A stretch of DNA of 38,802 bases from an uncultured Alphaproteobacteria bacterium. GTDB lineage: Bacteria > Pseudomonadota > Alphaproteobacteria > CAAHEQ01 > UBA3637. The position numbers and the translations under genes were made by a program. The notes under the pieces were generated by a model. The model searched no databases and was not told the DNA's origin. It saw only the letters and a list, made by a program, of their open reading frames with translations. Positions 24,193-32,883 of the stretch are shown here, one piece after another; the stretch's first letter is position 1, and each line of letters begins with the position of its first letter. The DNA lies in contig CALXXA010000003.1 of assembly GCA_944392585.1 (NCBI GenBank), forward strand, positions 1 through 38,802. Direction: 5' to 3'.

Positions 24193-26784
24193 TTAAGCAA
24201 TCGCTCCGTGACAATGCTTAAACTTTTTACCACTCCCACATGGACACAATTCATTACGACCTATTTTAGAAAAATTTATTTTCTCTCCTTCCGGCGTTTC
24301 CACTTCTTTAACTGGATGGAATGCCAATTGCTGCGCATGTGTTAAGATAACCGTTACCTGTTCTCGGACTCTTGCCAACATTTCTGAAAATAAAAGAAAA
24401 GCTTCTCTTTTATACTCATTCAAGGGATCTCTTTGGCCATATCTCCGTAAATCAGTCGCATGCTTTAAAAAATCCAGAGATTGTAAATGTTCTTTCCAAG
24501 ATTGATCTAATACTTTTAACAAAACTCCTTTTTCCAACGCACGAACGACAGACGGATCAAACTCTTGAAATTTTCTTTCCATCATCTCATCCGATGAATG
24601 AATAATTTTATCTATCATCGGTTCGGTTGATACATCTTCTGTTTTCACCCATTTTTCAATAGGTAAATCCAACGCCAATATTCGCAAACATTCCTTATGT
24701 AGTTCCTGTAAATTCCATTCATTGATATTTGATTTAATCGGCATTGTTGATAAAACAAGATTTTCTATGACTTCATGCCGCATTTCTTTAATCATTTCAG
24801 AGATATCTTCTTTTTGTAACAATTCTTTGCGTTGTTCATAAATAACCTTGCGTTGTTCATTCATAACATCATCAAATTTCAAAAGACTCTTCCGTATATC
24901 AAAATGATACGCCTCTACTTTTTGCTGAGCTTTCTGAATTGCTTTTGAAATTAACGGACTTTTAATGGCTTCTCCTTCTTTAAACTTAAATGTTTTGAGC
25001 AATCCTTTTAATCTGTCTGCTCCGAAAATTCGCATTAAATCATCTTCTAAGGAAACGTAGAATTTAGATTTTCCCGGATCTCCTTGTCTTCCTGAACGCC
25101 CTCTTAATTGATTATCTATTCGCCTATTTTCGTGACGCTCTGTCCCGATAACATACAACCCTCCGGCCTCTAAAACTTCTTTATGTCCTCTTTCGATTTC
25201 TTGTTTAACCTTTTCTGAAATACGATTAATTTCATTTTCATCTGTAACATCTTTTAACTCTTCTTTTAAACGCATTTCTATATTACCGCCTAATTTAATA
25301 TCTGTTCCCCGTCCAGCCATATTTGTCGCGATTGTAATGGCTCCTGGAACTCCTGCTTGAGCAATAATATATGCCTCCCGCTCATGATATCTTGCGTTTA
25401 AAACTTCAAACCGTAAGTTTGTTTTCTGCCTTAACAACTCCGCCAAATATTCCGATCTTTCGATTGAGGCAGTCCCAACAAGAACTGGTTGTTTGTGTGC
25501 ATGAGCTTTTTCTATTTCCTCTATAATTGCCTTATATTTTTCTTTTTCCGTTCCATAAATTTCATCTTCAAAATCTTGCCGTATCACAGGCTTATTTGTT
25601 GGAATTTCGACAACTCTTAAATTATAAATACTATCTAATTCTCCAGCTTCTGTCATTGCGGTTCCCGTCATTCCGGCCAGCTTTGGATACATCCTGAAAT
25701 AGTTCTGAAAGGTAATGGAAGCAAGCGTTTGATTTTCTGCTTGAATAGGAACATTCTCCTTAGCTTCTAAAGCTTGATGCAACCCATCCGAATAACGTCT
25801 TCCATTCATCATACGTCCGGTAAATTCATCGATAATAACAACTTTATCATCTTTGACAATATAATTTACATCTCGTTTAAAGAGTTTATGAGCCCGTAAA
25901 GCCTGCTCAGCGTAATGAACAAACGGAATATTGACTAAATCATATAATCCTCCTTCAATTAATCCTGCTTCCTGTAATAGCTGCTCCATATAAATATTTC
26001 CGGCTTCTGTGAAAGTAATTTGCTTATTTTTTTCATCTTTTTCATAATGTTCTGATTGAATTTTATATATCAACTTATCAACAGCTTTATATTTTTCTGA
26101 AGCATCTTCGGCGATACCCGAAATAATCAACGGAGTTCGCGCTTCGTCAATTAAAATACTGTCTACTTCATCAACAATAGCATAATTAAATGGTCTTTGA
26201 ACCATGTCTTTAAGGGAAAAATTCATATTATCCCTTAAATAATCAAATCCTAATTCATTATTTGTTCCATATGTTATATCACAGGCATATGCTTGCTTAC
26301 GATCAGCAATGTTGAGTTCATGATAAACACACCCTACAGTCAATCCTAAAAACCGATAAATTTGTCCCATCCAATCTGCGTCTCTGCGAGCAAGATAATC
26401 ATTCACAGTTACAACATGAACCCCTTTACCCGACAAGGCATTTAAATAAACGGCCAACGTAGCGACTAAGGTCTTCCCTTCCCCGGTTTTCATTTCTGCG
26501 ATTTGCCCATGATGGAGTACAATTCCGCCGATTAATTGAACATCAAAATGACGCTGCCCCAGAGTTCTTTTAGAAGCTTCTCTGACAGTTGCAAAAGCTT
26601 CTACCAACAAATCATCCAAAGTTTCTCCGTTACTCAATCGTTTTCTAAACTCAAGCGTCTGATTTTTTAACTGCTCATCAGACATTTTCTCCATTTGAGG
26701 CTCTAATGCATTAATTTTTTCAACTATTTTATTTAACTTTTTGATATACCTATCATTAGAAGATCCCAGTAATTTTCTTAACAT
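24193..26784 (-). CDS. secA: Preprotein translocase ATPase SecA
   Basis: Drives proteins through SecYEG. 863 aa. N-terminal [24 protein letters not shown]; Walker [21 protein letters not shown] (near 103); [19 protein letters not shown] (DEAD-type); preprotein cross-linking domain; motif [18 protein letters not shown] region as [17 protein letters not shown]-terminal zinc-binding [14 protein letters not shown], which contacts SecB and ribosomes. It has its own promoter at 26824 and SD AGAGAGGG, so it is independent of the flagellar operon behind it. Confidence 0.98.
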   Translation of the reverse strand: MLRKLLGSSNDRYIKKLNKIVEKINALEPQMEKMSDEQLKNQTLEFRKRLSNGETLDDLLVEAFATVREASKRTLGQRHFDVQLIGGIVLHHGQIAEMKTGEGKTLVATLAVYLNALSGKGVHVVTVNDYLARRDADWMGQIYRFLGLTVGCVYHELNIADRKQAYACDITYGTNNELGFDYLRDNMNFSLKDMVQRPFNYAIVDEVDSILIDEARTPLIISGIAEDASEKYKAVDKLIYKIQSEHYEKDEKNKQITFTEAGNIYMEQLLQEAGLIEGGLYDLVNIPFVHYAEQALRAHKLFKRDVNYIVKDDKVVIIDEFTGRMMNGRRYSDGLHQALEAKENVPIQAENQTLASITFQNYFRMYPKLAGMTGTAMTEAGELDSIYNLRVVEIPTNKPVIRQDFEDEIYGTEKEKYKAIIEEIEKAHAHKQPVLVGTASIERSEYLAELLRQKTNLRFEVLNARYHEREAYIIAQAGVPGAITIATNMAGRGTDIKLGGNIEMRLKEELKDVTDENEINRISEKVKQEIERGHKEVLEAGGLYVIGTERHENRRIDNQLRGRSGRQGDPGKSKFYVSLEDDLMRIFGADRLKGLLKTFKFKEGEAIKSPLISKAIQKAQQKVEAYHFDIRKSLLKFDDVMNEQRKVIYEQRKELLQKEDISEMIKEMRHEVIENLVLSTMPIKSNINEWNLQELHKECLRILALDLPIEKWVKTEDVSTEPMIDKIIHSSDEMMERKFQEFDPSVVRALEKGVLLKVLDQSWKEHLQSLDFLKHATDLRRYGQRDPLNEYKREAFLLFSEMLARVREQVTVILTHAQQLAFHPVKEVETPEGEKINFSKIGRNELCPCGSGKKFKHCHGAIA

Positions 26785-26823
26785 AAACTATTTACCCTCT
26801 CTGTACTAAAATATTATTCTTTA

Positions 26824-26852
26824 CAGATAGAATTTTTATGTATAAAAGTCAA
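26824..26852 (-). promoter_or_regulatory. Sigma-70 promoter of secA
   Basis: On the minus strand TTGACT (26852-26847), 17-bp spacer, TATCTG (26829-26824), about 40 bp before the secA ATG. Confidence 0.7.
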
Positions 26853-26896
26853 GAAAAGTCCTAAAAAAAATAAATCTATTCACAAAAAAACACATG

Positions 26897-27709
26897 TCAT
26901 AATGACTTCAAACTTTCAGCTATCTTCAATACATCTCCAGTCGCTTCCGCATTTGGATAACTTATCAACATAGATTTCTGAGACCGAATAGAATCTCGTA
27001 CTCTTGTGTCTCTACGAACGATCCCAGCAAGAGGCGGCGAAATTTTTAGAAACCCTTGACATGCTTTTAAAAGAGTCGCATATGTTTTTTCTCCTTCCCT
27101 GTAAGTATTTGCCGAATTTATAACAACTTTTATATTAATTCCTGGATTTTCTCGGGAAATAACTTTAATAAAAGCATATCCATCTGTTAAAGAAGTCGGT
27201 TCATCTGTGCAAACAACAACTAAGGTTCCTGCATTTCCAGCGAACAATCGAACAGCTTTTTCCACGCCTGCCCCTAAATCAATAATGACTTTATCATATT
27301 GCGACGACAAAAGTTGTAAATCATCAAAGATTAATTGAAGTCTTGATAAAGGAATATTTGCTAAACTACCGGATCCAGAACGTCCGGCGATGACATCAAA
27401 TCCCCCTTCTGCATAAGGAACAATGGCTTGAGTTAAAGGAACTTTCCCAGTAATAACGGTTCCTAAATCATATGGGGTAACCAACCCTAATTGAATATCA
27501 ACATTCGCCAGTCCAAGATCTCCATCAAATAAAAGAGTTTTTTGTCCTTCTTTAGCAAAAGCATGTGCTAAAGAAACCGATAGCCACGTTTTCCCGACGC
27601 CTCCTTTTCCTGATGCAACCGCAATCATATTGCGCCCTTTATGATGTAATGTTGTTTTAGGGGCCATTGCAAGTTTTTCCGGTAGGGATAAAATTCGTGA
27701 AATATTCAT
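26897..27709 (-). CDS. flhG: FlhG (YlxH/FleN), MinD-like ATPase
   Basis: 270 aa. A deviant Walker A, ASGKGGVGKTWLSVSLA (near residues 33-49), LLFDGDLGLANVDIQLGL, and VIIDLGAGVE identify a MinD/ParA-type ATPase of the FlhG branch. FlhG limits flagellar number and works with FlhF. The N-terminal DQAxxLR motif that activates FlhF GTPase in other species is not evident (the region reads SRILSLPEKLAM). It is the last gene of the operon, 10 bp after flhF. The partner C-ring proteins are in the same transcript. Confidence 0.88.
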   Translation of the reverse strand: MNISRILSLPEKLAMAPKTTLHHKGRNMIAVASGKGGVGKTWLSVSLAHAFAKEGQKTLLFDGDLGLANVDIQLGLVTPYDLGTVITGKVPLTQAIVPYAEGGFDVIAGRSGSGSLANIPLSRLQLIFDDLQLLSSQYDKVIIDLGAGVEKAVRLFAGNAGTLVVVCTDEPTSLTDGYAFIKVISRENPGINIKVVINSANTYREGEKTYATLLKACQGFLKISPPLAGIVRRDTRVRDSIRSQKSMLISYPNAEATGDVLKIAESLKSL

Positions 27710-27719
27710 TTTTTACCTC

Positions 27720-28667
27720 TTATTCTTTAGAAACCATCATTTTCGCCAAAGATATCGCATCTATCTGGCATAACCCTTGTGACACAAGAGGACTGGTTCC
27801 TGCGTCACATAAACCTAACGAATTTGTTTGAGCAGCATATAAAATACTCCCGAATCGCCTTGCTAAATCCAACCGCGTTGCCATCAACCTCTTACACCCA
27901 AGAGGTAAAAATGCCTCTGCTATGTCAGATGCTTCAAAAGAGTCTAATCCCGCTGACATAACCAATATAGGTTCTAACCCTTCTATATCTCCTTTTAAAT
28001 TCATTAAATAATCTATATCAGTATCCTTAAAAGGATTAATTCCGGGACTATCTATAACAATCATATCTGATAATGTTCTTAACCCTTCAACAGCCTCTTT
28101 CAATAACTCCGGTTTCCGTATTTTAACTAAATCCACCTCCAAAATTTTGGTAAACGCAGAAAGCTGTTCCACGGCGCCTGCTCTTTTCATATCCGCCGTT
28201 ATAACACCTATTTTCTTCCCCGCCATCTTTGCTCGAACAGCCATTTTCGCCACAGCAATCGTTTTTCCAGCCCCGCTTGCTCCAACTAACATAAAGGCTC
28301 TTTTAGATGTATGAACAGGCAGCGGTTGGAACTTAAAGACATTTTCTAGTCCTCTACTTAATAAAACGTCTAACGCGTCTTCTTCTATCAAAGGACGTAC
28401 CGCCAATAAAATCCTTTCAATCAAAATATCCGGAACATGATGCATTTCTAAAACTTCTTTTACACGAAGCAATGATTGCTCATCAACAGGTCCGAACAAT
28501 GCTTCTTCTATTTCTTTTTCAGATATTTCTTCTTCCACACCAACCGTTAAACGAACCCCGTCTTTAACATGTTGATTAGAAATAATCAAAACATCGCTGC
28601 CGAAATCTTTTCGGATTAAATCCATCGCATTTGCAACGGTCGGTGCCACATATGTTTTGATTTTCAT
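27720..28667 (-). CDS. flhF: FlhF, SRP-type GTPase for flagellar placement
   Basis: 315 aa. N-terminal MKIKTYVAPTVANAMDLIRKDFGSDVLIISN is the FlhF-specific B domain start; NG domain with VGASGAGKTIAVAKMAVRAK (P-loop, near 127-135), ITADMKRAGAVEQLSAF, a G3-type DSPGINPFKD and TRLDLARRFGS. FlhF, a homologue of Ffh and FtsY, marks the site, usually a pole, where the flagellar base is built. G3 reads DSPG rather than DTAG. The protein is somewhat shorter than B. subtilis FlhF because the linker is reduced. It lies between motA and flhG; flhA, often the neighbour, is missing. Confidence 0.9.
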   Translation of the reverse strand: MKIKTYVAPTVANAMDLIRKDFGSDVLIISNQHVKDGVRLTVGVEEEISEKEIEEALFGPVDEQSLLRVKEVLEMHHVPDILIERILLAVRPLIEEDALDVLLSRGLENVFKFQPLPVHTSKRAFMLVGASGAGKTIAVAKMAVRAKMAGKKIGVITADMKRAGAVEQLSAFTKILEVDLVKIRKPELLKEAVEGLRTLSDMIVIDSPGINPFKDTDIDYLMNLKGDIEGLEPILVMSAGLDSFEASDIAEAFLPLGCKRLMATRLDLARRFGSILYAAQTNSLGLCDAGTSPLVSQGLCQIDAISLAKMMVSKE

Positions 28668-28677
28668 ACAGCCCTCT

Positions 28678-29508
28678 TTATGCTTTTTGTTCTGTTATTC
28701 CTTTATAATACATTATCTGCGCATCCGGAGGTAATGCACTATTTAATTCAATTTCTGTTCTTCTTGGATTTTCTAATCTGCTTACTGCATTCAACCCGAC
28801 CAAACAAACTTGATTTAAAGTTAATTCCTTTTGAGCGTCTCGTTGTAACTTTGATGATAAAGGCAAAAAAACGACATATGCTAATAATGCCCCATAAAAG
28901 GTTGTAATCAATGCTACGGACATAGAAGGTCCTATCGTCGTCGGATCCGATAAATTAGACAACATTTGAACCAACCCTATTAAAGTTCCAATTAGTCCCA
29001 TTGCCGGCGCGATTTCTCCCGCTTTGCTCAAGACGGTTGCCGCGTTCATCTGCGCCGTATACATCGACATCATCCGCCGCTTCATCATTTCCTGACATTC
29101 TTCTCCCGTCATCCCATCTATCAAACACGTCATTCCTTCTTTTAAAAAAGGAATGTATTTTATTTGATCCATATATGTTTGTTGTAATTGCAAAATACCG
29201 CTGGTATATGCTATTTCAGAACCTTTTATAATCTGAGCAGCTACATTTTGCAGAACTTTTTCTCTTCGAATAAGTATTCTTAAGACAATCCAAATTGCAT
29301 TTCCTATATCCATCAAAGAGAAACTAGCCAAACAAGCAAAAAAAGTCCCTCCGAGAACAATCAATAAAGACGGCTTATTAATAAATGATGCAAAGGATCC
29401 TCCCATCATGACAGCCACGCCTATAAAAGCAAGAGCCCCTATAAGACCAATTAAAACAGATGGATCTAAAAAAAACATCTGATTAGAAAAAATAGTTCTT
29501 TTTCTCAT
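28678..29508 (-). CDS. motA: MotA/PomA-type stator subunit with altered rotor-contact residues
   Basis: 276 aa, four membrane segments. Family motifs are strong: MFFLDPSVLIGLIGAL, SLLIVLGGTFFACL, and the pore region EIAPAMGLIGTLIGLVQMLSNLSDP...SVALITTFYGALLAYVV, closest to PomA-like MotA. In the cytoplasmic loop, the segment that in PomA reads A-R-K-D-G-L-L-A-L-E reads A-Y-T-S-G-I-L-Q-L-Q here, so the Arg88, Lys89 and Glu96 equivalents are Tyr101, Thr102 and Gln109 (numbering of PomA from memory). MotB is not in the window. Start ATG 29508 has SD AAAGG; the internal Met11 has none. Gaps of 17 and 10 bp place it firmly in the fli operon. Confidence 0.88.
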   Translation of the reverse strand: MRKRTIFSNQMFFLDPSVLIGLIGALAFIGVAVMMGGSFASFINKPSLLIVLGGTFFACLASFSLMDIGNAIWIVLRILIRREKVLQNVAAQIIKGSEIAYTSGILQLQQTYMDQIKYIPFLKEGMTCLIDGMTGEECQEMMKRRMMSMYTAQMNAATVLSKAGEIAPAMGLIGTLIGLVQMLSNLSDPTTIGPSMSVALITTFYGALLAYVVFLPLSSKLQRDAQKELTLNQVCLVGLNAVSRLENPRRTEIELNSALPPDAQIMYYKGITEQKA

Positions 29509-29525
29509 AATATCTGCCTTTACTT

Positions 29526-29843
29526 TTAAGATTTAATAAGTTCCGTCATTGTAATTCCTAGCCTATCGCCTTGAGAGACTAATTCTCCTTTAGCTATCAA
29601 CTTATTATTCACATAAATATCTATATTTTCTCCCACTTGCTTATCCAGTTCTATTACGGCTCCTGGACCTAATTTTAATAAATCATGTATAGACATAACT
29701 GTTTTGCCCAAAACAGCTGTTACACAAACCGGAACATCATAAAGCATTTCTATTGTAGATTCTTCTTTTTGTCCGGAACTTTTTCCTGCCTCTATTGTTT
29801 TTTCCGCTAATTTTAAAAACTCGGCTTTTTGTTTTTCATTCAT
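29526..29843 (-). CDS. fliN: FliN, C-ring protein
   Basis: 105 aa. The SpoA domain begins at MLYDVPVCVTAVLGKTVMSIHDLLKLGPGAVIELD and ends GENIDIYVNNKLIAKGELVSQGDRLGITMTEL, a full match to FliN. FliN forms the lower part of the switch ring and binds FliH in ordinary flagella. An N-terminal helix of 35 residues precedes the domain. FliM is not in the window, and FliH, usually encoded between fliG and fliN, is absent. SD AAGGAAA precedes the ATG; the gap to fliG is 9 bp. Confidence 0.93.
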   Translation of the reverse strand: MNEKQKAEFLKLAEKTIEAGKSSGQKEESTIEMLYDVPVCVTAVLGKTVMSIHDLLKLGPGAVIELDKQVGENIDIYVNNKLIAKGELVSQGDRLGITMTELIKS

Positions 29844-29852
29844 GTTATTTCC

Positions 29853-30872
29853 TTATTCTATCATTTCTTCAACTTCTTGTGTCCCAGGGATTAAAATATC
29901 TCCTTGAACGGCTAATTCTTTTGCTTTTAAAACAATATCCGATTGAGCTTTGTCGACGTCTCTCAATCTGACGGCTCCCATTGCTTCCATATCCTCATTT
30001 AACATAACACGTGCACGTTCGGACATATTTTTTAAGATAGCATTTTTCACTTGTTCAGAAGAACCTTTTAAAGCCAATGCAACTTGATGCCTTTCCACAT
30101 GTCTTAGAAGCATTTGAATAGACTGATTATCCAACCGCGTTAAATCTTCAAAAGTAAACATCAAAGAACGAATGTGTTCTGCGACTTCACGATTACGCTC
30201 GAACAAAGCCGTCATAAGGCGGTTTTCTGTTCCACGATCTAAATTATTAAAAATTTCAGCGACTCTATCAGAACCGTCTTGTACTTCTGTCTGAGTTAAA
30301 GAACTCATAAAATCTGTTCGTAATGTTTGTTCTATGCTTTCAAGAACTTCTTTTTGAACATTTTCCAATCGTAACAGCCTCATAATAACATCCGTCGCAA
30401 AAGCTTCTGGTAAAAAGCTCATAACCTTCGCAACAAAAGCGGGCTTTAACCTAGATAAAATTACGGCAACTGTTTGAGGATATTCATTTTTTAAATAAGA
30501 TGCGACAACCTCTTCATTTACATTTTCTAATTTATCCCACATGGTTCTTCCAGCAGGGCCTCGAATTTCATCTAAAATCTCTTTTTGTCTTTTCTCTGGC
30601 AAAACTTTTTGTAATAATTTTTCAGTTCCTTCAAAACTTCCCATCAAAGTCACCGGGTTTTCCAAGCTTTGAGAAAATTCTTCTAATACCTGTTCCGTCA
30701 CATCCTTGTCGACTTTCCCAAGCCCTGCCATTGCTATGGAAATCTCCCGTATTTCATCATCATCCATCTGAGAAAAAATTTTTTGAATAGCATCTTCCCC
30801 AACTGCTAATAAAAAAATTGCAATTTTTTGATGTCCTGTTAACGTCTTATAGGTTAAAGGAGTTTCAGCCAT
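29853..30872 (-). CDS. fliG: FliG, rotor/switch protein
   Basis: 339 aa, normal length, three helical domains. N-terminal LTGHQKIAIFLLAVGEDAIQKIF contacts FliF; the middle domain has NEYPQTVAVILSRL (EHPQ motif with His to Tyr); the C-terminal domain has MFTFEDLTRLDNQSIQMLLRHV...ALKGSS...SERARVMLNEDMEAMG-AVRLRDV, keeping the Lys, Arg and acidic residues that face the stator. Start ATG 30872 has the strong SD GAGGAGG and overlaps the fliF end by 8 bases; the longer ORF to 30953 runs inside fliF and has no support. Confidence 0.95.
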   Translation of the reverse strand: MAETPLTYKTLTGHQKIAIFLLAVGEDAIQKIFSQMDDDEIREISIAMAGLGKVDKDVTEQVLEEFSQSLENPVTLMGSFEGTEKLLQKVLPEKRQKEILDEIRGPAGRTMWDKLENVNEEVVASYLKNEYPQTVAVILSRLKPAFVAKVMSFLPEAFATDVIMRLLRLENVQKEVLESIEQTLRTDFMSSLTQTEVQDGSDRVAEIFNNLDRGTENRLMTALFERNREVAEHIRSLMFTFEDLTRLDNQSIQMLLRHVERHQVALALKGSSEQVKNAILKNMSERARVMLNEDMEAMGAVRLRDVDKAQSDIVLKAKELAVQGDILIPGTQEVEEMIE

Positions 30873-31719
30873 TAGAAACCTCCTCTCCGCCCTGATACAT
30901 CCAAGAACGAATGACTGTAACGGCATCTTGAGGATTTTTATTAATTCTGTCATGAACTTGTTTTAATATCGGCTCAGAATTCTTTGTTATCTCTTGAGAA
31001 GATTTTAAAACTTGTTCTACTTTCTCAGGTTGAGCGAAATCCGGAAGCGGCGATTTTTGAATCGGATGTGTTTTAAAGCTTTTAAATAAAATAAAGACAA
31101 TCACACCGACAAGAATAAGAATTAAGAAAACAATTTCTAAAGATTGAGAAAATAATTTTTGCATAAAAGCTTTCCAAGAATTTTTCTTAAAAGAAGCTGT
31201 TATAAATTCTATTTTATCCCCGCGAACTTCATCAAATCCTATCGCCGTTTTAACCAATGTTTGCAGATGAGGCAAAACAATTGGAGAAACAGATGAATCC
31301 AATAAAACCGCAACAGAAATTTTCTTTACCAATCCTCCATTTTGAACTTGTTTTGTAACTTTCTTGGAAAAAGCATATATCGTTTCTTCTTGAGCCCCAT
31401 TAATTTTAGAAGAAACAACGATAGGAGAATTCGCGTCAATAACTTCATTGTTAATAATGTTTTGATTAAAATCTACCTCGGCGCTAACGGAAACACTCAC
31501 AAGACCATTTCCGACGACTTTTTCAAGTAATTCTTGGATTTGTTCTGAAATGCGTGTTTCGTATTTCTGCCGAACCTCCTCATAAATAACCGGAGAAGAT
31601 GTCTCTTCTTTAAGTAAATCCCTCTCCGCTGCTTCCCCTGGCAGAGCTATAAAAAACACACCAAAGACACTTGCCAACAACCAACTTATCGGCATCAAAG
31701 TCCTCTTGATTTTTTCCAT
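30865..31719 (-). CDS. fliF: Short FliF: MS-ring protein lacking RBM1 and RBM2
   Basis: 284 aa, about half the usual 550. It begins with a clear signal peptide (MEKIKRTLMPISWLLASVFG, then hydrophobic residues to ALPGEA), followed directly by RBM3 (YETRISEQIQELLEKVVGNG, LVSVSVSAEVDFNQ, then ETIYAFSKKVTKQVQNGGLVKKISVAVLLD), the second membrane helix (about 195-212) and a C-terminal FliG-binding helix (DAVTVIRSWMYQGGEE). The beta-collar insertion is short. RBM1 and RBM2, the YscJ-like part that surrounds the export gate, are missing, and only 126 bp separate this gene from rluD, so no remnant lies upstream. Start ATG 31719 has SD GGA 5 nt away; GTG 31734 is an in-frame alternative. First gene of the operon; no convincing promoter was found. 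Confidence 0.85.
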   Translation of the reverse strand: MEKIKRTLMPISWLLASVFGVFFIALPGEAAERDLLKEETSSPVIYEEVRQKYETRISEQIQELLEKVVGNGLVSVSVSAEVDFNQNIINNEVIDANSPIVVSSKINGAQEETIYAFSKKVTKQVQNGGLVKKISVAVLLDSSVSPIVLPHLQTLVKTAIGFDEVRGDKIEFITASFKKNSWKAFMQKLFSQSLEIVFLILILVGVIVFILFKSFKTHPIQKSPLPDFAQPEKVEQVLKSSQEITKNSEPILKQVHDRINKNPQDAVTVIRSWMYQGGEEVSNG

Positions 31720-31845
31720 ACTCTTCCAAAACACGTTTTTTCAAACCTCTTTTCAAAAAGATTCTCTTTTTTATTATGAAAAAACAATAGTGAATTTTTA
31801 GTTAAGAACCATGAAAATTTTACCCTTTGCAAAAGACATTAAACC

Positions 31846-32790
31846 ATGCTAAAAGAAGCTATGGAAAATATTGTTTTAACTCACTTTGTTACAAAAGAGC
31901 TACAAGGTCTGCGAACTGATAAATTTCTAGCAACCGTTACTGGTTTATCTAGAACAAGAATCTGTTCTTTATTATCACAAGGATTTATTTATCCCCCGTC
32001 ATCTCCTGATGCGAAAGTCATTTGTGGACAGGTTTTTAAAATCACTTTACCTCCCGCGGAACCGGCATCTCCGATTGCCGAAGAAATAAACCTTGACATC
32101 CTATATGAAGACTCAGATTTAATTGTTTTAAATAAACCCGCCGGAATGGTCGTTCATCCAGGAGCCGGGAACACACATGGAACTTTAGTAAATGCACTTT
32201 TGTCTCATTGTGGATCTTCCTTATCCGGCATCGGAGGCGTTCAACGACCGGGAATTGTCCATAGAATAGATAAAAACACAAGCGGCGTTTTGGTCATTGC
32301 AAAAAATGATTTTACACATCAAGCTTTATCTCAACAATTCTCCTCCCATAGCATAGAACGCATTTATCAAGCCTTTGTATATGGCGTCCCTCCACTCTCC
32401 GGCACCATCCAAGGGAATATTGGACGAAGTTCAACAAACCGTCAAAAAATGGCCGTCGTCTCATCCAGAGGGAAACATGCTATCACTCATTATCGTGTCA
32501 TAAAACCTTTGTTTAACGGAAAGGCCTCATGGATTGAATGTAAACTGGAAACAGGACGAACACATCAAATCCGTGTTCACATGACATCTATAAAACACCC
32601 TCTTATCGGAGATAGTCTTTATGGTTCCATTCCAAAAGGGACTCCGGAAATTTTACGGTTGTTTCCGCGTCAAGCTCTACACGCAGGATTATTAGCTTTT
32701 ATTCATCCACGGTTTAATCGTAAAATATCTTTCTCTGCGCCTCTTCCTCAAGATATGAGTCTTCTTATTCAAGCATCTGATATTTATTAA
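31846..32790 (+). CDS. rluD: 23S rRNA pseudouridine synthase, RluD type
   Basis: About 314 aa (309 if ATG 31861, MENIVLTHF, is used; it has AAAGAAG upstream). N-terminal S4 domain (LRTDKFLATVTGLSRTRICSLLSQGFI); catalytic domain with LDILYEDSDLIVLNKPAGMVVHPGAG and the active-site Asp in GIVHRIDKNTSGVLVIAK; later CKLETGRTHQIRVHM. RluD makes pseudouridines in helix 69 of 23S rRNA; the assignment among RluA-family members (RluC, RluD) rests on domain order and the HPGAGN motif. Divergent from fliF, followed by a strong bidirectional terminator. Confidence 0.9.
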   Translation: MLKEAMENIVLTHFVTKELQGLRTDKFLATVTGLSRTRICSLLSQGFIYPPSSPDAKVICGQVFKITLPPAEPASPIAEEINLDILYEDSDLIVLNKPAGMVVHPGAGNTHGTLVNALLSHCGSSLSGIGGVQRPGIVHRIDKNTSGVLVIAKNDFTHQALSQQFSSHSIERIYQAFVYGVPPLSGTIQGNIGRSSTNRQKMAVVSSRGKHAITHYRVIKPLFNGKASWIECKLETGRTHQIRVHMTSIKHPLIGDSLYGSIPKGTPEILRLFPRQALHAGLLAFIHPRFNRKISFSAPLPQDMSLLIQASDIY

Positions 32791-32843
32791 TTTTCTATTA
32801 TTTGCTTTCCGTTTGTTAAAGAATTTTTTTATATACTTTAAAA

Positions 32844-32870
32844 AATAAAGCGGCTTACCGCCGCTTTATT
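32844..32870. terminator. Bidirectional terminator between rluD and the acyl-CoA synthetase
   Basis: Perfect 11-bp stem AATAAAGCGGC (32844-32854) / GCCGCTTTATT (32860-32870), loop TTACC, with CTTTTTC on one side and an A-run on the other, serving both convergent genes. Confidence 0.92.
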
Positions 32871-32883
32871 CTTTTTCTTCATC

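Noticed and set aside
30873-30953. Longer N-terminus for FliG
   Set aside because: The extra 27 codons overlap fliF and precede the strong GAGGAGG SD; family alignment starts at MAETPL.
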